Shown here: positions 37,103 to 48,789 of the stretch, one piece after another | Numbering within the stretch: the stretch's first letter is position 1 | Layout of the letters: each line of letters opens with the position of its first letter | Source: Ascarosepion bandense | Taxonomy: Eukaryota > Mollusca > Cephalopoda > Sepiida > Sepiidae | Reading direction: 5' to 3' | NCBI GenBank assembly: GCA_037127315.1 | Contig: JBBBDQ010001028.1 | Span: 434,001 to 498,000 of the forward strand | Length of the DNA stretch: 64,000 nt | Notes under the pieces: generated by a model | Database searches by the model: none | Told to the model about the DNA's origin: nothing | The model's input: the letters and a program-made list of their open reading frames with translations, nothing else | Position numbers and translations under genes: made by a program

Positions 37103-37350
37103 TATATGCAGAGCTCTGCACAATTCGCATATATATGTTTATGCAAGCCCCAGTGGGCAAACGTGCATATGTCAATGGGTGTACAAATATATATGTCTGT
37201 GTCTGTCATGACAGATTTTCCCCCACTTCCACAAAAATACACAAATATACACAACCCTACATATAACCAATTTTTTAAAAAAATTGGTCAGCTTGTCTGA
37301 CGATCCCAAGAGCGTGAAACCCAGGGTTACAAACTCACACCTATCTATAC
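36965..37350 (+). repeat. Right inverted pLTR of the Penelope-like element
   Basis: Starts ATTGACAACTGCCCGC and ends near TCACACCTATCTATA. The reverse complement matches 34484-34830 over nearly its whole length apart from a (TA)n tract at 37059-37099. It carries the plus-strand hammerhead-like motif. Confidence 0.8.
37291..37334 (+). ncRNA. Hammerhead ribozyme-like motif, right pLTR
   Basis: Same core on the plus strand: CTGACGA at 37297-37303, GAAA at 37316-37319, CCCAGGG at 37320-37326, TT, ACAAAC at 37329-37334. Stem I keeps UUGU with ACAA plus an outer G-C pair, with one mismatch. Stem II (TCCCAAGAGCGT) has lost one pair relative to the left copy. The predicted cleavage site is after 37328. 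Activity of this copy is likely weaker than that of the left copy, if any. Confidence 0.55.
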
Positions 37351-37439
37351 GAATATGTCAGCTCTATCACTGATATAGAGTGCTTTCAAATAAGTACCAC
37401 ACATATATAATATATAAATAATATATATAACAAATTGCA

Positions 37440-37500
37440 TATATATATATATATATATATATTGATAATTATATGCATACACCTTTCACACACACACACA

Positions 37501-37547
<47 letters not shown>

Positions 37548-37560
37548 CACACACACACAC
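37440..37560. repeat. (TA)n, (CA)n tracts before short repeat
   Basis: TA tracts at 37440-37462 and 37503-37546 and CA tracts at 37488-37501 and 37547-37560 lead directly into the short repeat starting at 37560. Confidence 0.9.
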
Positions 37561-38275
37561 ACTAGCAGTATAGCCCGGCATTGCTCGGGCATAATGAAAG
37601 CTTTAAAAGTAATCCATGGTCCTGGAGCTCAGACACTTTGGACGTTGGCATGAAAGACTAAAAAGCAATAGTTGTTTCCAGTTAAAGCGAAACCATAGAC
37701 TGAAAGAAAAATGAATGGATGTAAGTCAAATTTTAATTTCCTGGTATCAATATCAAATAAGTCTTTTTCATCGTAAACTGAATTTTGAAGGCTAAATAAG
37801 TCCTCTGAGTAAATGGTATCATGGCTGAGACTAAGAACTACAATTATACCTACTTAGAGCCAAACCCGAAGCAAAAACTAAAATAAAAAGGCTGAAAAAA
37901 TACAGACATACAGGCAGATAAACAGACACACACACACACAAACATCTTGCCTTTTATATATATATATATATAATCGATTTTCTCTATTGTAAGAACTGCA
38001 ACCTTGAAACTTTTGAATATCGTTTCTTATGTCTTTGTCTATGAGTGTAACAAATTTGATTAAAATCAGACCACTCCTTCTATAACCCGATTTTTTCGAT
38101 TATCGATTTTTGATATTTGTTGGGGGTACCTCAACACAAAACCTAGCTAAGAACACTCACAGATGCTTATAGTATAACTGTAAATTTTCAAGAAAATCAG
38201 TTCAGCCATTTCGGAGTCTATAGGTAATGGACACACACACAGACACACAAAGTTCCATTTATAAATAAGTTTAGA
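37560..38275 (+). mobile_element. Short interspersed repeat, copy 3 (fullest)
   Basis: About 715 bases from ACTAGCAGTATAGCCC to AAAGTTCCATTTATAAATAA and a TTTAGATA(TA)n end. It includes an internal CA tract (37926-37940) and TA tract (37960-37975) and a second CA tract near 38229-38246. No inverted termini or open frame are seen. The three copies in this window differ by point changes and by the internal deletion in copy 1. Confidence 0.8.
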
Positions 38276-40659
38276 TATATATATATGCATACAAACCATC
38301 ATCATGCCCAGTGTGCTTAGGTTGCTCAGCCAGAGAAGACTTTAAAGGCCAAACAAGATCTTATTCTACTCCTCCTCTCCTGCATATGCTTATTTTCTCC
38401 ATTACCCCTTCCAGGTTTTGTTACCTGTCCATATCTTGTACATAAATATAAATTACATTAAAAAAAATAAAAAAATAAAACTGAGGATTATGAAATGCAT
38501 AAATATAACCTCTCTAATCTTTTTTTTCATAAATAATTTGAATATGATATATTTTGAACTTTTCTATTGATGGCTGCCTTTCAATCTTTTCCTTATTGTC
38601 TCTTCTTTCTATCAAATAAGTAAATCTGTTTCTGTTTTTCTCTTTCTTACTTCCTACTTTTCCTCTTTCACTCCCTCTTTTCCTTTATTTTTGCTAGTTA
38701 CTTCCTATCTTGTTACTATTTCTCAGTCAGAAAATACAATTCCAGTAAAGAAGGACAGCAGATCAGGCACAGTTACTACACACTGATCTGAGATAGAAAA
38801 GTATCACAGCTATACAAACAAATAAGCAGAATATGAGTAACAATTTCTAGCTTTATTATGGTGGTTAACAATATAAGAAGTGAATGTTGTTGTTATGACA
38901 GCAAAGACTGAATCTTCCCAACATCAATTATTTATCAATTTTAATTTTTTTGCTTTTACACAAAAAACAGCTGAGCTGAGTCTAGCAAAATTTGGCATAA
39001 AAGTGCATACAAATAAAACTAAAGGCTAGAAGCAGTTGGTTATTCCATACTATACAGTAACACTGAATGACTAGAAAAGAGTAAATTTCAATTTCAAAGT
39101 TTGAATATTTCTTTGATTAGGTCATGAATTTCACAAATAAGGTCTTTTTAGTGTGTGTTTTACCATTTTAGCATAGCAACACTAATATACATAAAATAAA
39201 ACTCCTAAGGATCAAGATTACAAAGTTTTTTCCTGTTTGCATCTAAAGGATATCAAGTCATTTAAAGACCAATTAGTCAGAAATGTTATCAGAAATTCTC
39301 TGGGTGTTCAGTTATAGCTGTGTCTATGTCTCTACAGTGAAATATACCTGACTGACAAGTCTATAAACATTCCCATCGAACAAAAATCAATCAATGGCTA
39401 TCTCTCCACCCATTTTTAAGTTGGCTTCAACATACCTACACAATATCTCAAACCTGTCTATTATATCAGTCAAATGAGTGATGTCTAAATCAGAAAACTG
39501 AATTAATCTCCCTACCCTCCACATACACAAAAAAAAAAATGTAAAAGAGCTTGTGGACTTGTTTATTTGGCTTGGCTCCTTTAATAATCATTTTCCAATC
39601 AACAAGGAGCTATCAAAAAATAAAACAAGTATTTTTGTATAAATAAATGACAAGTGTCATTTTTTTCCTGCATAAATAAATGACATATTAATTTGTGATA
39701 GTGAATGAAAGATATATGCAAATGTAAAAACTATTATCAAGCAGAGGTAGTAGGTTCTCAACTTCCAGTAGAGGTTCAATAATTGGTAATCTCTAAACAA
39801 TTTACCACTATATACCATAAATTGTGAGGTTTCTTTTCTCCATCTGTCAATATAAACAACTGAATCAAACTCACATGGTTACATTCAAAGCACAACACAG
39901 ACCAAAGATTCATCAGGAAATAATACATTTGTATGTATCACACTTGTGCACACACTTAAGCGATCAAACACAGAGGACAAAAAATTGGCTTTTTGTCCTC
40001 TGTGTTTGATCGCTTAAGTGTCATCACAGTTAATATATTTAAGGTTCCAATTCAAGTACTAATAAAGCAAAACTGCTTTTAAACAATTGTTAGAAAGCAT
40101 TTGCTCTGAATAATCATTTCTTGCAAACTTCTGAATATGTAGTATAAATTACAAATGAATAACAACATGACCAACTTAAACATTTCATACTTGTAAAATT
40201 CATGATACTGTTTTGTTTCCTTTATCACTAAAAACCAAGAAATGTTGGTCTTAATAAAAGGTTAAGATTATGGGAATAGAAGAAATGTTTCCAAATCCCC
40301 AAATAAAATTAACACCTATTGCAAGTAAAATTTAGAACAAGTATCATCCTTAAAATTATTTATACTTAATAAAAGGAACAGAATGCGTTAATAAAGGCCC
40401 TAACTTTGATTTCATACTTGGCTCTTATTTACTTTGTATAATTACTTTCTTTAAAAAAATCATTTGAAGAAAGAGACTTTTTTTAGACACTTTGGAATTG
40501 AATGGAGTGAGAAATGCTATCCACTTTGCATCACAGTTAATATAGATTACCAAGCATACAACATACATTCACTATTTTTGATACCCATTACTTTTCCACA
40601 TAAAAATACTAAAAGAATTAATAAAGGAAGACAAAGAGGTGGAGTGAGAGCAAAAAGAG
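38276..40659. other. AT-rich stretch with one striking palindrome
   Basis: 2.4 kb without a recognised gene or element. Poly-A tracts occur near 38458-38475. The notable structure is the 31-bp inverted repeat at 39953-40020, listed separately. Confidence 0.45.
39953..40020. repeat. 31-bp perfect inverted repeat, 6-nt spacer
   Basis: 39953-39983 is the exact reverse complement of 39990-40020; the spacer is ATTGGC. The RNA of either strand would form a very stable hairpin. There is no flanking duplication or longer terminal structure, so it is not an obvious MITE. Confidence 0.95.
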
Positions 40660-41203
40660 GGTTTTTAATCATTTCACCCCAATCATAACAAAGCCATTAA
40701 GATGCAGTGAGTTACTGAGTGTGAGAGAATATAGGGAAAAAATGTTATTAAGAACAGAGAACATTAAAAGAACAGGAATTAATAACAGTTGTCAATGATC
40801 TTCAAAAATTTAAATGCAAAGTTGACTGAAAAGCAAAAAAACCAGAATAGTGTTTCACGAGCAAGAAGTGTGAGAGAAGAAACTTATGCTTAGATCTAGT
40901 TATTTCCATTGTAAAATGATGAAACCTTGCTGTCAATCTAGTACTGCACTTTATTCATAAATTCTTGGTAGTATAGAGGAGAAGAATGTTCATCAGGACA
41001 CTTTCAATGAAAAGTCCTGGCAAACACTTGCATTAATGCAAAAAGATCTAGAAGAGTAGCCATTCAGGATAACATTCATTTAGCAATTTGATAAGAAAGA
41101 TTGAATCAGTTCAAAAATTAATCCATAAATATCATGATCTTTCAACTTATGAAGACCAGCATGCTATACTGTGTCAAATCCCTTCAAAATATCCAAAGTA
41201 ATG
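40660..41203 (-). mobile_element. Jockey-group LINE copy 5, 3' half
   Basis: TTTTTAATCATTTCACCCC at 40662-40680 is the 3' end. The sequence then follows the minus-strand C-terminal and RT region (GTGAGAGAAGAAACTT near 40867, and CAAATCCCTTCAAAATATCC near 41176 matching the DISKAFD block of copy 2). The copy is interrupted near 41195-41203 by the RTE-like element and continues at 43597. Confidence 0.7.
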
Positions 41204-41506
41204 AATGCCAAGGTAGGTAAAGATAGAGAAGGAGACACGAGCGGCAACTTTGGACGAGGGGAGCACAACGAACGAGGAGAAAAATGGGTCCAATGGCGCT
41301 CAGCCAATGACCAGGTAATTACTAACACCTGGTTCCAAGAACACCCACGACGTTTATGGACATGGAGAAGCCCAGGAGGCGACCTGAAGAACCAAATAGA
41401 CTATATAACTATAAACAAGAGATTCAAGAACACAGTGGCCCAATGAAAAACAAACCCAGGTGCCGACTGCGGAAGTGACCACGTCCTAGTCATCTGGAAA
41501 CTAAGG

Positions 41507-42640
41507 GTGAAACTCCGAAGACTGAAGAAGCCCAGCACATCACCAAGACTGCAATACGACATGCTAGAGAATGACCCCACCCTGCAGAAAGAATACAATA
41601 ACAGCGCAAGAAAGAAATATGAAGAACAAATTGGAAAAGGGCACTCAAAATGGGAGTCACTAAAAGAAGTGATGGTGACCTCAGCGAACAACATAGCCCC
41701 AAAGGAAATTAGATGCAGAAGAAAAAACGAGTGGATAACCAAAGAGATCCTCCACATGATGCAAAGGAGACAAAAAATAACGCCAAGACATGGAGCAGAG
41801 TACATGAAACTTCACAGGAAGATAAGGAACAAATGCAGACAAGCTAAAGAGGAATGACTCAACAACAAATGTGAAGAAGTAGAGAGAGTGAGCAGGACCA
41901 ACAAAGCAGAGATGCATAAAGAGATAAGAGAACTGACAGGACAAAAAACCTGCTCCTCAACAGGATGCATAAAATCCAAGGATGGAACAATCATATTAGA
42001 GAAAGAGGAAATACTCCAGCGATGGGAAGAATATATAAAGGATCTTTTTTGCGACAAGAGAGAACAACCGAGAATACACAAGGAGACGGATGGACCGGAA
42101 ATACTAAAATCTGAAGTGGAAGCTGCAATGGCCAAAATGAACAGAAACAAAGCAGCTGGTCCAGACGGTAGTGATAAAGCTGCTGACAGCCTTAGAAGAA
42201 TATAGCATAGAAAAAATTACCAACATAATAAACAAAATTTATAGCAGCGGAATAATACCAGACAACCTATGCAAGTCGATATTTATAGCATTGCCGAAGA
42301 AACCAGGTGCAAACGAGTGTGAACTACACAGAACTATCAGCTTAATGAACCGCATTACCAAACTGATGGTCAGAATCCTGATGAATAGAGCGAAAATCAG
42401 AATCAGGCCAGAGATAGGGCAGGAACAAGGAACACCATATTCATGATTAGGATGCTCTCCGAAAGAGTAATACAAATGAAGAAAGACTTGCACCTATGTT
42501 TCATTGACTATGCGAAGGCATTTAACAAGATACAACACAAAGAATTGATGGAGATGCTCCACAGCCTTGATATTTTCAGCAAAGACATAAGAGTAATCAA
42601 GAATCTCTACTGGCAACAAACGGCCTGCATACGGTAACGA
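41507..42640 (+). pseudogene. RTE-like connector and RT fingers, broken frames
   Basis: 41507-41857 reads KNEWITKEILHMMQRRQK and KLHRKIRNKCRQAKEE then a stop; 41888-42205 reads KSEVEAAMAKMNRNKAAGPD; 42171-42446 reads IPDNLCKSIFIALPKKPGAN, ISLMNRITKLMVRILMNRAK and RPEIGQEQ; 42443-42637 reads LCFIDYAKAFNKIQHKELME (block A, first Asp present). The same order and words occur in the relic at 17815-19135, which confirms the family. Confidence 0.8.
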
Positions 42641-43579
42641 TCTCAGTAGATTTACAAAGATAGAAACAGGCGTAAGACAAGGATGTGTCTTTTCACCGGA
42701 TTTGTTCAACCTGTACAGTGAGAATATCTGGAGGACCCTAGATGACATGCCAGGATTTGTTGTTGGAGGACATAACTTGAACAACATAAGGTACGCAGAC
42801 AATACAGTGCTGATTGTGGACACAGAAAGAAACTACAAGACTTCATACAGAAGGTAGCGGTGGAGAGTGACAAAAAAGGACTACAAGTAAACTTTAAGAA
42901 AACTGAGTGCATGGTCATCAGCAAAAGGTACAACCCAAAATGCCAAATAAATGTGGGAGATACCAGAATCAAGCAAGTACAAAAATTTAAATACCTAGGA
43001 AGTGTCCTAACTGGAGATGGAAAGTGCAACACGGAGATCCGAAGGTGAATTGGCATGGCAAAGGACACGTTCCAGAAGCTGAGTAAAGTACTAACACACA
43101 GGAAAATTTCACTGGAAACAAAGAAAAGAGTGCTGGACTGCTACGTGATGTCAGTTCTTCAATATGGCAGTGAATGCTGGACAATATCATTGAAAATGAG
43201 GACAAAACTGGAAGCAGCGGAAATGTGGTTCTACAGAAGGATGCTGCAGATATCGTGGACTGAGCATGCAAGCAACGATGAGGTGTTGGAAAGAATGGCA
43301 ACAAAAAGGAAATTGATACTGAGCATCAGGAAGAGACAACTGAAGTTCCTGGGACACGCAATGAGGAAGGAGAGCCTGGAGAACCTGATACTGACTGGCC
43401 AGATAGAAGGAAAGAGAGACAGAGGAAGGCCGCAGATAACATATTTGCAGGGCCTGATCAGGTGGTTGACGGAACAGGGTTTGACAGGACTAACGGGAGC
43501 AAACATACTAGGAGCCACAAGGGATAGGGAGATGTGGAGAACCATGATCGCCTACGTCCTGAAAGGACAGGGCACATAG
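42640..43579 (+). pseudogene. RTE-like RT palm and C-terminal domain
   Basis: Block B is [20 protein letters not shown] (42670-42730). Block C is [11 protein letters not shown] with the second catalytic Asp changed to Asn (codon 42801-42803). Then GLQVNFKKTECMVISKR, KFKYLGSVLTGDGKCNTEIR and, in 43055-43579, LQYGSECWTISLKMRTKLEA, RRMLQISWTEHASNDEVLER and KRQLKFLGHAMRKESLENLI. This is typical of RTE-like endonuclease-reverse transcriptases. A frameshift near 42845 and a TGA at 43046 interrupt it. Confidence 0.8.
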
Positions 43580-43596
43580 AAGAAGAAGAAGAAGAA

Positions 43597-43900
43597 TGGG
43601 CCAAGCTTCACCATTCTTATCTAAATCTAGATAGGCTCTTTCAGCAATAATCATTAATACATCAGTAGTTGACCTAGAAAAGTGAAAACCATTATTACTT
43701 TGAAAGAAAGTGAGATGCTTAACCAATTCAAAGTTGATTAGTACTTAACCAAAAAGAGATAGAAGGCCAATAGCTAATACAAGGATCAGTCAGTTCACTT
43801 GAGTTCTTAAAAACTGGAACTGGAACTACAGAAGAGGATTTCATATAAGCAGGAAAGCAAGAAGCAAACTATTGTAGGGATAACATCAAGTCCAAATATT
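43597..43900 (-). mobile_element. Jockey-group LINE copy 5, 5' remainder
   Basis: Minus-strand RSTTDVLMIIAERAYLDLDK with NGEAWP (43680-43600) matches RSTADMLTTITEYIYQALDK of copy 2, and 43810-43880 matches the FPACWKSSS segment. Together with 40660-41203 it forms one copy split by the RTE-like insertion. It fades near 43900. Confidence 0.7.
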
Positions 43901-44830
43901 TTGTGAGAATTTAGTTTTTTGTCCTTCCTCAATAAGAGTAAATAGATGAACCTATGATCCTGTTCACACTCCTTCTGGGTCTTTTGAACAGGAGTAGTTA
44001 ATCGTTTGTTTCCTGTTTAGAATTGAGTTTCTGGTTCCTTTTAGTCTACCTCAACTCTATATTTAAGAGGTTTTTGACTAAACACTGAAATTTTACTTTT
44101 TTTCTCAATAGAAGTAGATATCATCCAGTTCACGCTCCTCATAAAGACTGAGTTTATCAAGATTGTGAATTAAAATTTGAAAAATTGAGAGTAATCAACC
44201 CCAAACATTTCTATTCTGAAACGAATTTTATCAATATTTTTGCTTCAATTGTATGCTATCTATAAAAGTAAAGGCCTAACTATCTAGTTCCTTTTTAAGA
44301 AAATATATTGTATACTTTTAAATAGCTCTATTCTTAAATTAAACATTTCAAATATTTAAACTGGGAGTAAAATGTGCTTTTTATATAATAGACAAAAACA
44401 GATTGATACACTTTAATTTCAAGCGAAAAAGGAAAATTCTTCTTGCAAACATCCTTGTTTTTGATCTTTGTTCATTTTAGTTTTGTTTTACTAATGTATT
44501 CCTAATTACATTTGAATAAATGGATTGTATAAAAATTAACTCAAAAGCTGCTGATGTTCCCTTGACCAGGTTGCATCACCTGACTTAATATTTTCTGGGA
44601 TTGAAATATAAAAAAGAATTCTTAAAACTAAAATTTTAGTCTAACAAAGAATGCAAATGAGGTAACTATGAATTCATTTATTCAAAGGTTGCATTACCAA
44701 GCTGTAAAATATACATATCTGCTCTACATCCACCAAAATTCAACAGCGGCATTTGTAAGGTAGAAATGTGAAAAAAAAAAAAAGTAAAAACAATGAAAAA
44801 AAAAAAAGTATTTAGAAAAAGTGCACTCAC
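43901..44830. other. Intronic AT-rich stretch
   Basis: Lies just downstream (minus sense) of the P-loop exon. No second exon, repeat or element was recognised. Confidence 0.45.
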
Positions 44831-44942
44831 CAATTAATAAAAGAACTTTTACCTGCTGAATGGTTACCTATCAGCAGAATGCTGATCTTTTTCCTTGGTG
44901 CCAACAATGGTAAGCCTAAACTCTCAGCAATTTTTACTAAAC
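44831..44942 (-). CDS. Host exon encoding the P-loop of a dynamin-like or EHD-like GTPase
   Basis: 112 bases on the minus strand, bounded by an acceptor (ATTTTATTTCAG, 44954-44943) and a donor (GTGAGTGCAC, 44830-44821). Reading with one base carried from the previous exon gives LVKIAESLGLPLLAPRKK, ISILLIGNHSAGKSSF and INW, the last codon split. GNHSAGKS (44845-44868) is a perfect Walker A motif (GxxxxGKS/T). From memory the block with GNHSAGKSSFINW resembles a conserved but poorly studied family of P-loop proteins related to dynamin/EHD GTPases in animals and protists. It would bind a nucleotide, probably GTP. The remainder of the gene (Walker B, NKxD-type motif) was not found. It is the only well-supported host coding exon here. 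Confidence 0.8.
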
Positions 44943-47900
44943 CTGAAATAAAATAAATGATAATCATTTAGAGATTAGAACTTTGCTTCTATACAAAGAA
45001 AATCATTTACAAAATAAATTTATTTTGTCAATATATTTGTACTCCATGACAAAAAGCTTTATACCATAATTTGCTAATGTCATTTAAAGTCACATACTGG
45101 ACAGACAATATTAACTTAGCATTCCACTGAAATATAGATATTAACACTAAATGTAAAGGATCAAAATATTAATGTGAAAAAAAAACAGATTTTAGTTAAA
45201 AAGTGCAACTTTTATTGAAGAGCTGTTAAATTTCTTGAGTTGAATCTCAAATTTAAACAAGTTTTCTCTCAAATATAAACAAGTTGATTTACTATTACTT
45301 AGATATTCTTTAGAAACTGTAACTACAATTTTTAGATTACTCAGAAGAAATTATATTGCAATTTGGCTGAGATATTTTAGTTCATTACAGCACAATTGAA
45401 ATTTATAAAAATGATAACTTAAAAAGAAACTATAGCTACATGAAAACTGAAGTACCTAACTATTTACTTCCAGTACAGTTGTTCCTAAATTATGTTCTGC
45501 AATTATTTTCTTAGGATTTGCATAATTGTAATTGTAAAGCACAAAATTGACCAAGCTATATACAGAGATTACAAAATATTTTAAAGAAGCAGTATATAAG
45601 GTGTGGCTATTTACTTCAGCAATCAATAGTTGTATTTAGTGGTTAGCCAAAAGAACACTAACATTAAATCTTTGTTAGTATATTAATCAACTTAGGGACA
45701 AATTAATTTTAACAAACAGTAGATAGGGTGGTTTATGAAATATTCTCAGTCAAAAATAAAAAAGAAATTAAAAAGAAATTCTGATTTTTCATCAAATCTT
45801 GGAAAGTGGATTGGCCTAAGAACTTTTCCTCACTCTATAATGTAAACATTTTTTTAATGATCTATGTGTATATATTTCATTTGAGAAAAGAAGTTTAAAA
45901 AATCTCTTACAATTCCATCTCAGAATATAAATCTTTGAGGATTTGTATAATTTTGTATATTTTGTCTACAGAAGTTAATTTTTAGTTTGCTTCAGACATA
46001 CTACAGGCTTCTAAACTAATCACTATTAAACTGTTACATCTCAAAATACTACAAGTGATTGCACTGGTAATTAGAAACTAAATTTTAAAACACATTTATG
46101 ATATCAAAATGATAAAAGATGCACAAGTTACTGTGTTAATTTTTCATTTGAAATTTCTGATATAACCATGGATAAGCTAGCCAAGTTTTTGCATTACTAT
46201 ATGTAATTGAACAACAGAATTTCTTTTCAGACCTCTAGAAAAAATATGAATTCTTGAATTCATATTTACAATATGATAAATAGGCTTTATAAAACAATGG
46301 AATTTATCCTTAATCAAATATCCACATGAAAATATCAATATTCATTGCTTGAATATGAAAAAATATTATGATGCTCACCTGATATGTAAATTTGCCCAAA
46401 TACTATAATATATATCATTGGCAAATCTAAAATATTTCTTCAAAACAAGTGTAGTAATTAGAGTTTAATCAAAATTAGACATACTGACACAGACGTCTAA
46501 CCTTTTTAAGGGTTGATTTTAGCAATTAGTTCAAGCAATGGCTCAGTCATAACAAGAAAGTAAATTATTTATTCAAAGGTAAAAATGAAATACTGTATCC
46601 AAACAAGGTTAGTGGTTGCAGGATAAGAAAAATAAAATGACTAACAGCAGCAAGCAAAAAACTTATTTACTCCTTCAATTCCTGCTCACATCTTGAAATA
46701 TTATTTGAATTACTTGAATGTAATTGGGATTTTTCTTCCAATTACAAACATTTTCAGAGGTAATCAATATTTATTAACATCATCCTCATATCTGTCTATA
46801 ATGTTCTATAATGACAGAAGAGATAAAAAAAAAATTCTCCAAAACACTTATCTTAATTTTCAAGTAACTATAAACAATTCCAATTTGCACCTGTTGTTGA
46901 AAGTTTACAAAAGATATGAATGACTATTATAAACACTGGAGGTGCAAAAACATAAAAATGACTGCTATTCTGTTGGTCAACCAAAGTAGTTCTGTCTTTT
47001 TGTTATTCTAATGGCATCGATAATATGTCTATAAGCTATAGCATAAAATATATGTGCATATAACAATAGCAAGGGATGATAAAGAAAGAGTTGAATAACA
47101 AGGAGGCTTTATAAACTTCCTCACTATACAATAATAAAAATAGAAATCTGATTCATACAGTATGTTGATTATTTTTATTAAATCTATCTTGTTAAATTTT
47201 CTTCTTTTCTCATTTGACCAACTTTCAAACACATATCCTATTAATGCAAAGTACTGTAAAATTATATTCTGTTAGTTTTTTTTTTCCATAATTCATACAA
47301 CATTGCAATTTATCACTACAAATTAAGTAACACTGTAATTATACAAGTAACCAATATTTAATGAAATCTCAAACTTTTTTTAACTTATAGTAAAAAATAT
47401 ACTTTGAATGATTTAAGTGTCTTCATAAGATGCATGTGAGAAATATAAACATCTAAATTGAAACAAAATTATAATTGCTGGTTGATTCTTTTTAGCCAAT
47501 TGAGGAAAATAAGCTCAATTATTTTGTTCTATAAAACATCAATATACTGACAATAATGTAACAAAAGTTATTTGTAATCCAATCACTAAAAATTAAAATG
47601 TTAGAAAAAGAAATATCGCAAAATACTTCAACTTTTAACAAATGCTGTTTTTCATATATTTGTATTACAAAGTTGTAACTTTAGTTATGACATTTGGCAC
47701 TGTTTGTCTATAGGTGAGCTAAAACAGTTTCTACTTTATATAGACTGAAAATGGAAACAATATATGGAAAACCTAAATGAAATGTGAAACCTCTTACAAC
47801 ATTGAAATGGGACCACAAAATAAGTGAGAAAATATAGTGAGTGGGAGACAAAAACAAATTAAGAGGGAGGTAAAGAGAATGCAAAACTCTAAATCTACTA

Positions 47901-48789
47901 AGTAACTATATGATTAATGTGTACATAGGCAACTCTTATAGTGACAGAAATGAAGGCAGAGGAGATTCAGAGTGAAAACACAAAGATAGAAAGTGTCAGC
48001 AATGAGAAAAAAAAAGAAAAAAAAGGGAAACGGCTGAAGCAGGGAAAGGGTAAATATCTAGGAAAGAAGATACAGAAAGAGAATATTCAAAATGGCCATG
48101 AAATCGATATATTCATTTCATATCAATGGAGTACAATGCCTAGAGGTGGAGAAAGCAGAGTTATTATGAGAAAGAAAAGCCAGATGAGAAGAGGAGAAAC
48201 AAAGGAAGGACAGAAAAGTAAGAGAGTAAAAAGATGTTTCATTTGTACAAATGAGCATAAGGAACAGAAGCAGGCATCCTATATGAAGATGGCAGATGTT
48301 GGCTTAATATGCATCTTAGTGGCCATTCCATGTAATCAGTAGTTGCACAGTAAGAGAAGGCAAGCCAGCTTGAGAGACAGATTAGAACATATAATTAGTT
48401 GCAAGATATTCACAGCTTGAGGTTTGAATAAACAGAAATAATAGAAAGATGTAGTCTATGATAAAGCTAAGTGTAAAAGTTAAAATAGAGGTTTAGTGGG
48501 AATGAAATAATAACTTTCAAAAAGAGAGGGGGTGTATGTGTAAATTAAGAGAGAAAAGAGAAATGTTACAAGGCAATGAAAAAGAAGAAATAATACTAAA
48601 GAGAGAGGAAGAAAAAATAATAGAAAGGAAGAGACAAGTAAACAAGAGTGGAGAAGAAAAAATAGATATAGGTAATCGAGGAAAAGATAAAAATGGGACT
48701 TTCAACTGAGAATAACAAAAGAGGGAAAATCCAAAGATTAGGACAAGGGAAAAACAGGAACAAAATCCTAAGATTAAAACAAGGAAAAA
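44943..48789. other. Intron of the P-loop gene (part)
   Basis: 3.8 kb of AT-rich sequence between the two supported exons, with poly-A tracts. A 133-codon purine-rich frame (47941-48342, plus) is Lys- and Glu-rich, follows low-complexity AGAAA DNA and has no family resemblance, so I do not call it a gene. Confidence 0.45.

Larger units (their letters stand above)
34484..37350 (+). mobile_element. Penelope-like element with inverted terminal repeats
   Basis: The 34484-34830 segment and the 36965-37350 segment are inverted copies of each other (same motifs in reverse order: AACCCTGGGTTTC, the AATTTTTTAAAAAATT core, TGTCATGACAGA, GGGGCTTGCATAAACATATA, TTGGTGTATTC). Between them is a plus-strand coding region with a Penelope-type reverse transcriptase (34860-35745) and, after frame breaks, a GIY-YIG nuclease (about 36000-36345). 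Terminal repeats in inverted orientation are a known arrangement (pLTRs) in Penelope-like elements. Total length of about 2.9 kb is reasonable for a nearly full copy. Exact ends are uncertain because TA tracts flank it. Confidence 0.8.
41195..43596 (+). mobile_element. RTE-like LINE, 5'-truncated, GAA tail
   Basis: Starts inside the endonuclease (MNAKVGKDREGD, with upstream residues missing) and includes QIDYITINKRF and GADCGSDHVLVIW (the SDH block, about 41460-41490), then the RT and C-terminal region. The last codons are followed by a (GAA)n tail at about 43580-43595, a microsatellite-type 3' end as seen in RTE-type LINEs. It sits within Jockey-group copy 5, so it is the younger of the two. 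Several stop codons and frameshifts are present. Confidence 0.8.

Noticed and set aside
47941..48342. 133-codon plus-strand open frame rich in Lys and Glu
   Set aside because: It lies in purine-rich low-complexity DNA, has no family resemblance and no splice or promoter context; long frames are expected in AGAA-rich sequence.
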